This document shows positions 60,924 to 64,000 of a DNA stretch of 64,000 nt, in pieces. Each line of letters starts with the position of its first letter. Position 1 is the stretch's first letter. The notes below the pieces were generated by a model. It was given only the letters and a program-made list of their open reading frames with translations, was not told the DNA's origin and ran no database searches. This stretch comes from Kitasatospora sp. NBC_01250 (lineage in GTDB: Bacteria > Actinomycetota > Actinomycetes > Streptomycetales > Streptomycetaceae): NCBI RefSeq assembly GCF_036226465.1, contig NZ_CP108476.1, positions 2,356,001-2,420,000 on the forward strand. The letters run 5' to 3'. Both the position numbers and the translations under genes were made by a program.

Positions 60924-62453
60924 TCAACCGAGCGGCACGGACTGCGCGTAGTGGAAGAAGTCGTGCGGGTCGTAGGCCCGCTTGACCCGGCTCAGCCGCG
61001 ACAGGTTGGGGCCCCAGTAGGCGTCGGCGTAGTCGGTGAGCCTGGTGTCGGGGAAGTTCAGGTAGGAGCGGCCGTTGGAGTAGGGGTCGAAGGCGTCGAA
61101 GACCCCGTCGATCCAGTCCTGCGCGGCTTCCCGCTCCTCGGCGGGCGGGTTCCAGTTCGCCAGGCTCACCGTGGCGATGGCGCTGTAGAGCGAGTCGCGG
61201 TGCGGCCAGGCGCCGTAGTCCAGCGAGCGGTTGTTGGCGTTCTTGCCCAGGCCCAGCAGGCTGACCACCCGGGTCTGGCCGGCCCGGCGGTCGGCGTCGA
61301 AGGCGGTGAGCAGCCGGTCGATCCCGTCGGCGGGCAGCACCCGGGTGAACATCCGGCCACGGTTCTTGACGTAGGCCTGGCGCGGCAGCGAGGCGTGCGG
61401 GTTGGCGCCGGTGGTGTGGCAGGCGTCCACGGTCAGGCTGCCGCAGCCGAAGACCTGCATCAACGCGTCCGGGTAGCTGAGGTCCTGGACCACCTGGGTG
61501 GCCGGCGGCACCCCGATCAGCGCGGTCAGATGGGCCAACTCCTGCTTCAGCGCGTCGATTCCGGCCAGGTCCACGCCGGTGACCAGGAAGCTGGGCGCGG
61601 CGCCCGGGCTCGCGTCGGGCAGCAGCAGCACGCCGTCCGAGGACAGGTCGGGCGAGGCCTCGGTGGTCCACTGGAGGTAGCCGGCCACTGCCTGCTGGGC
61701 GTGCGCCCAGTCCCAGGTCAGGGTGTAGTGGCCGACCCGGCCGACCTGGGTGGGGGCCATCCTGAACTCGGTGACCACGCCGAAGTTGCCGCCACCGCCG
61801 CCGCGCAGCGCCCAGAGCAGGTCGGGGTGGCAGTCCTTGGAGACGTTGACGATCCGGCCGTCGGCCAGCACCACCTCGGCGCCGACCAGGCGGTCGCAGG
61901 CCGGTCCGTACTTGCGGTACTGCCAGCCGGTGCCGCCGCCGCTGACGAAGCCGCCGGGGCTGACGGTGGCGCAGAAGCCGGCCGGCACGCTCAGCCCGCG
62001 CGGGGCCAGCTGCCCCGGCACGTCCACGGCCTGCACGGCGGGCTGCAGGCTGACGGTGCCGCCCTTGACCGCGACCTTGTTCAGCCGGGTCAGGTTGATC
62101 ACCAGGCCCTCGCTGGTGGACCAGCCCGCGTAGCTGTGGCCGCCGCTGCGCACCGCGGTGGGCAGGCCCTCGTCCTGGGCGAACCGGATCGCGGTGCGCA
62201 CGTCGGCGGCGTTCTCCGCGTAGACGACGGCCTGCGGGAAGACGGTGTCGAACTGGGCGTTCTCCAGCTGGCGGGCCTGGTCGTAGCCCGGGTCGCCGGG
62301 CAGCACCAGGTCGCCGGCGAGCGCGTTGTCCAGCCGGTCCCAGGTGCTGGACGGACGGCGCCGGCCGGCGGCCACGGCGGGGCCGGCCAGTACCAGGCCG
62401 GCGGTGGCGGCCGTGGCGGCGGTGGCCCCGAGCAGGGTCCTGCGGCTGATCAT
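60924..62453 (-). CDS. Tat-exported BBE-type FAD oxidoreductase
   Basis: 509 residues. The N-terminus MISRRTLLGATAATAATAG is a twin-arginine signal, so it is exported folded with FAD. The PCMH domain has the covalent-FAD His in AVRSGGHSYAGWS (~residue 105), then GFVSGGGTGWQYRKYGPACD and LLWALRGGGGGNFGVVTEF. The berberine-bridge C-terminus ends in AYWGPNLSRLSRVKRAYDPHDFF. GGAGG is 6 nt before the ATG, which overlaps the stop of the aminotransferase-like gene. Such enzymes oxidise sugars or tailor natural products. Confidence 0.87.
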   Translation of the reverse strand: MISRRTLLGATAATAATAGLVLAGPAVAAGRRRPSSTWDRLDNALAGDLVLPGDPGYDQARQLENAQFDTVFPQAVVYAENAADVRTAIRFAQDEGLPTAVRSGGHSYAGWSTSEGLVINLTRLNKVAVKGGTVSLQPAVQAVDVPGQLAPRGLSVPAGFCATVSPGGFVSGGGTGWQYRKYGPACDRLVGAEVVLADGRIVNVSKDCHPDLLWALRGGGGGNFGVVTEFRMAPTQVGRVGHYTLTWDWAHAQQAVAGYLQWTTEASPDLSSDGVLLLPDASPGAAPSFLVTGVDLAGIDALKQELAHLTALIGVPPATQVVQDLSYPDALMQVFGCGSLTVDACHTTGANPHASLPRQAYVKNRGRMFTRVLPADGIDRLLTAFDADRRAGQTRVVSLLGLGKNANNRSLDYGAWPHRDSLYSAIATVSLANWNPPAEEREAAQDWIDGVFDAFDPYSNGRSYLNFPDTRLTDYADAYWGPNLSRLSRVKRAYDPHDFFHYAQSVPLG

Positions 62454-63298
62454 GGGTGGCCTCCATCGGTTGGAGCGGATACCTGACGAGTGGTGGGAAG
62501 TGCTTGCGTCAGTCCGCTGAGCAGCCGCCGCCACCGCAGGGCGCGCTCGGCCTGCCCGGCCTGGTACTCGGTGCCCACCCAGTGCGTCACCGGGCGGATA
62601 CCGTGCAGCGCGTTGACCAACCAGGCTTCGCAGTCCGCCAGTTCGGCCAGCTTGGCCGGACGGCGGTGCACCGCGATGCCCAGGCTCTCGGCCTGACGGG
62701 CGATCAGTCTTGCTGTGACACTCGACAGTTGTCCATGGGCCGCCGGCCGGCACAGCGCCCCCTGCGACCACCACAGCAGGCTCGCGGTGGCGGACTCGAT
62801 CAGCTCCCCCGACTCGGTGCTCAGCAGCGCGTCGTCGGCTCCCCGGGCCTGCGCGCCGGCCCGCAGGTCGGCCAGAAGCGCCAGGTCAGGGCCCTTGCGA
62901 TGGGGAACGGTGCGCGGGTCGCCGGGCGTCCAGGGGAAGACCTTCACGCTGTGCGTGCGCGGCGGGGCCGGGCGCAGCCGCAGCCCCAGCCGGCCCCCGA
63001 CGCGGAGCTCAACTCGTGGAAACCACACGCCTACTCTGGGAAGTTCGGCGGTGACCGCCGCCCAGAACCGGTCCACCGCCCGCCGCTGCAGGCCGAGTTC
63101 CAGGCAAGCCGCGGTAAAGCGTTCCTGATGGAGCTCCAGCGCGCGCACCCGGCCGTCCTCGACGAGCCAGGAGTCGGCGGCCAGCAGGCCGGGTGCCCCG
63201 AGGTCGGGTCGGGTGACCAGGCCTCGCTCGGGCTCCCAGGCCAGCCAGCGCTCGGCGGCGGGGGCGGTGGGACCGGTGGGGGTGGTCGGGCCGGTCAT
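62450..63298 (-). CDS. Aminotransferase class IV-fold enzyme (PabC-like)
   Basis: 282 residues. The fold-type IV PLP enzyme pattern is visible: the PLP Lys in VPHRKGPDLALLADL, the glutamate of the second site in STESGELIESATASLLW (E near residue 185), and SVTARLIARQAES. Members are 4-amino-4-deoxychorismate lyases, D-amino-acid or branched-chain aminotransferases; this one is divergent from all of them in the N-terminal half. Overlaps the BBE gene by 4 bp and follows the FAD monooxygenase by 3 bp, so the three are one operon. Confidence 0.8.
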   Translation of the reverse strand: MTGPTTPTGPTAPAAERWLAWEPERGLVTRPDLGAPGLLAADSWLVEDGRVRALELHQERFTAACLELGLQRRAVDRFWAAVTAELPRVGVWFPRVELRVGGRLGLRLRPAPPRTHSVKVFPWTPGDPRTVPHRKGPDLALLADLRAGAQARGADDALLSTESGELIESATASLLWWSQGALCRPAAHGQLSSVTARLIARQAESLGIAVHRRPAKLAELADCEAWLVNALHGIRPVTHWVGTEYQAGQAERALRWRRLLSGLTQALPTTRQVSAPTDGGHP

Positions 63299-63301
63299 CG
63301 C

Positions 63302-64000
63302 TCAGTACCGCCCGGCCCTGTTGGTCGGCGCACCGGTGCGCGGCCCGTACGGTGCGCGCTCCAGCCACTCGCCGCAGGAGCCGACCAGCGGGGAGAGCGC
63401 GGCCCCGGCCGCCTGCCGCAGCCTGGTGATCCGCCGGCGCGGGCGCAGGTGGGCCAGCGCGGTGCGGGCGGCCTCGCTGTTGAACCGCGCGGCGGCCTTG
63501 CGGGAGTCGGCGAACGCGTCGATGGCGGCGAGGTGTCGGCCGGGATCGGCGAGCGCCTGTGCCACCGCCTCGGCGGCGGCCACCGAGTCGGCGATGCCGC
63601 TGTTCATGCCGCGCGCACCGAACGGCGGGAACAGGTGGGAGGCCTCGCCCACCAGCAGCACCCGGCGGTTGGCATCGGTGAAGTTTTCGGCCACCACGTG
63701 CAGGAAGTGGTAGCGCGAGACCCAGAGCAGCCGGTCAGCGTACTTGGCGCCGACCACCTTGGCCACCCAGCTGCGGGCCGCCTCCTCGTCGGCCCAGTCC
63801 TCGGGCCGGTCGCCGTCCTTGCACTGCAGGTCGAGCTGGAAGCCTCCGGCGAACGGGACCCGCATCACGCTGCGGTGGCCCAGCTCGGGGTGCTCGTAGA
63901 TGAACACCCGCTCCAGCGGCAGCGGGTCCGCCTGGTCCTCCTCGATGTCGACCACCACGTGGAAGGCTTCGGAGCGCTCGCCCTCCATGGTGATGTCCTG
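63302..64000 (-). CDS. FAD-dependent monooxygenase, N-terminus beyond window
   Basis: The open frame continues past 64000, so the start is not in view; about 233 codons are visible. PHBH/TfdB-type C-terminal part: the substrate-domain strand VMRVPFAGGFQLDLQ, then VLLVGEASHLFPPFGARGMN with the family's GD motif as Gly-Glu (GDAAH normally) and the FAD-pyrophosphate segment GMNSGIADSVAAAEA. Such enzymes hydroxylate aromatic rings or polyketides. First visible gene of an operon with the two downstream genes. Confidence 0.85.
   Translation of the reverse strand, partial: QDITMEGERSEAFHVVVDIEEDQADPLPLERVFIYEHPELGHRSVMRVPFAGGFQLDLQCKDGDRPEDWADEEAARSWVAKVVGAKYADRLLWVSRYHFLHVVAENFTDANRRVLLVGEASHLFPPFGARGMNSGIADSVAAAEAVAQALADPGRHLAAIDAFADSRKAAARFNSEAARTALAHLRPRRRITRLRQAAGAALSPLVGSCGEWLERAPYGPRTGAPTNRAGRY

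Noticed and set aside
1..64000. tRNA, rRNA, riboswitch, transposon or prophage genes
   Set aside because: No cloverleaf with a T-loop consensus, transposase, integrase or phage structural motif was seen on either strand; a profile search would be more sensitive than reading by eye.

Overview
The window is very GC-rich, with codon third positions almost always G or C. It carries streptomycete hallmarks: ArsR, HxlR, GlxA, MerR and TetR regulators, Tat and Sec exported proteins, an NsdA-type TPR regulator, and many start codons preceded at 6-8 nt by a TAnnnT box instead of a Shine-Dalgarno sequence. It looks like a chromosomal segment of a Streptomyces/Kitasatospora-type actinomycete. I see no rRNA, tRNA, CRISPR, insertion sequence or phage module.

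Layout. 1-14985: metabolic and transport genes, namely a cut-off MFS exporter beside a divergent ArsR-type regulator, a carboxyltransferase, a FUSC membrane protein, a PfkB sugar-phosphate kinase, an MFS exporter with a divergent HxlR regulator, a RsbW-like kinase with a TPR regulator, and a permease with a His-rich tail behind a perfect CsoR-type dyad. 15005-20618: LysR, DUF6817, a GlxA-type regulator with its isochorismatase (both preceded by the same 22-bp element), 3-hydroxybutyrate dehydrogenase, and GNAT. 20615-25265: an alanine racemase / D-Ala-D-Ala ligase / small membrane ORF operon facing a sensor kinase and a VanR-like response regulator. This has the look of a dedicated cell-wall stress or resistance locus.

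25436-36001: a secretion-related island with a MORN/TPR protein, a candidate immunity gene, a polymorphic toxin of about 1550 residues (ALF repeats, HINT, C-terminal RNase A-like domain), an SGNH hydrolase, and a trypsin-fold pseudoprotease. The last two share near-identical FG-GAP repeats. 36292-43583: GNAT, an aldo/keto reductase behind an SD-sequestering hairpin, the scar of a deletion that fused the tails of two divergent genes, DinB, MFS, an ADP-ribosylglycohydrolase, and a sedolisin. 44052-49313: an S4 protein, a MacB-type ABC exporter, a methyltransferase, DUF6204, and short tandem repeats.

49547-54494: TetR-GlpD divergent from an FAD oxidase and a diacylglycerol-kinase-like protein (glycerolipid metabolism). 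54502-56980: a MerR regulator with a textbook 20-bp-spacer promoter controlling a TIM-barrel hydrolase, then lactate 2-monooxygenase. 57098-59358: an unrecognised two-gene unit, a 68-residue protein coupled to a P-loop/WD40-like protein whose Walker A lysine is arginine. 59378-64000: an RraA-like protein, a di-Mop molbindin, and a minus-strand operon (FAD monooxygenase, class IV aminotransferase-fold enzyme, Tat-exported BBE-type oxidase) that may be the edge of a biosynthetic cluster.
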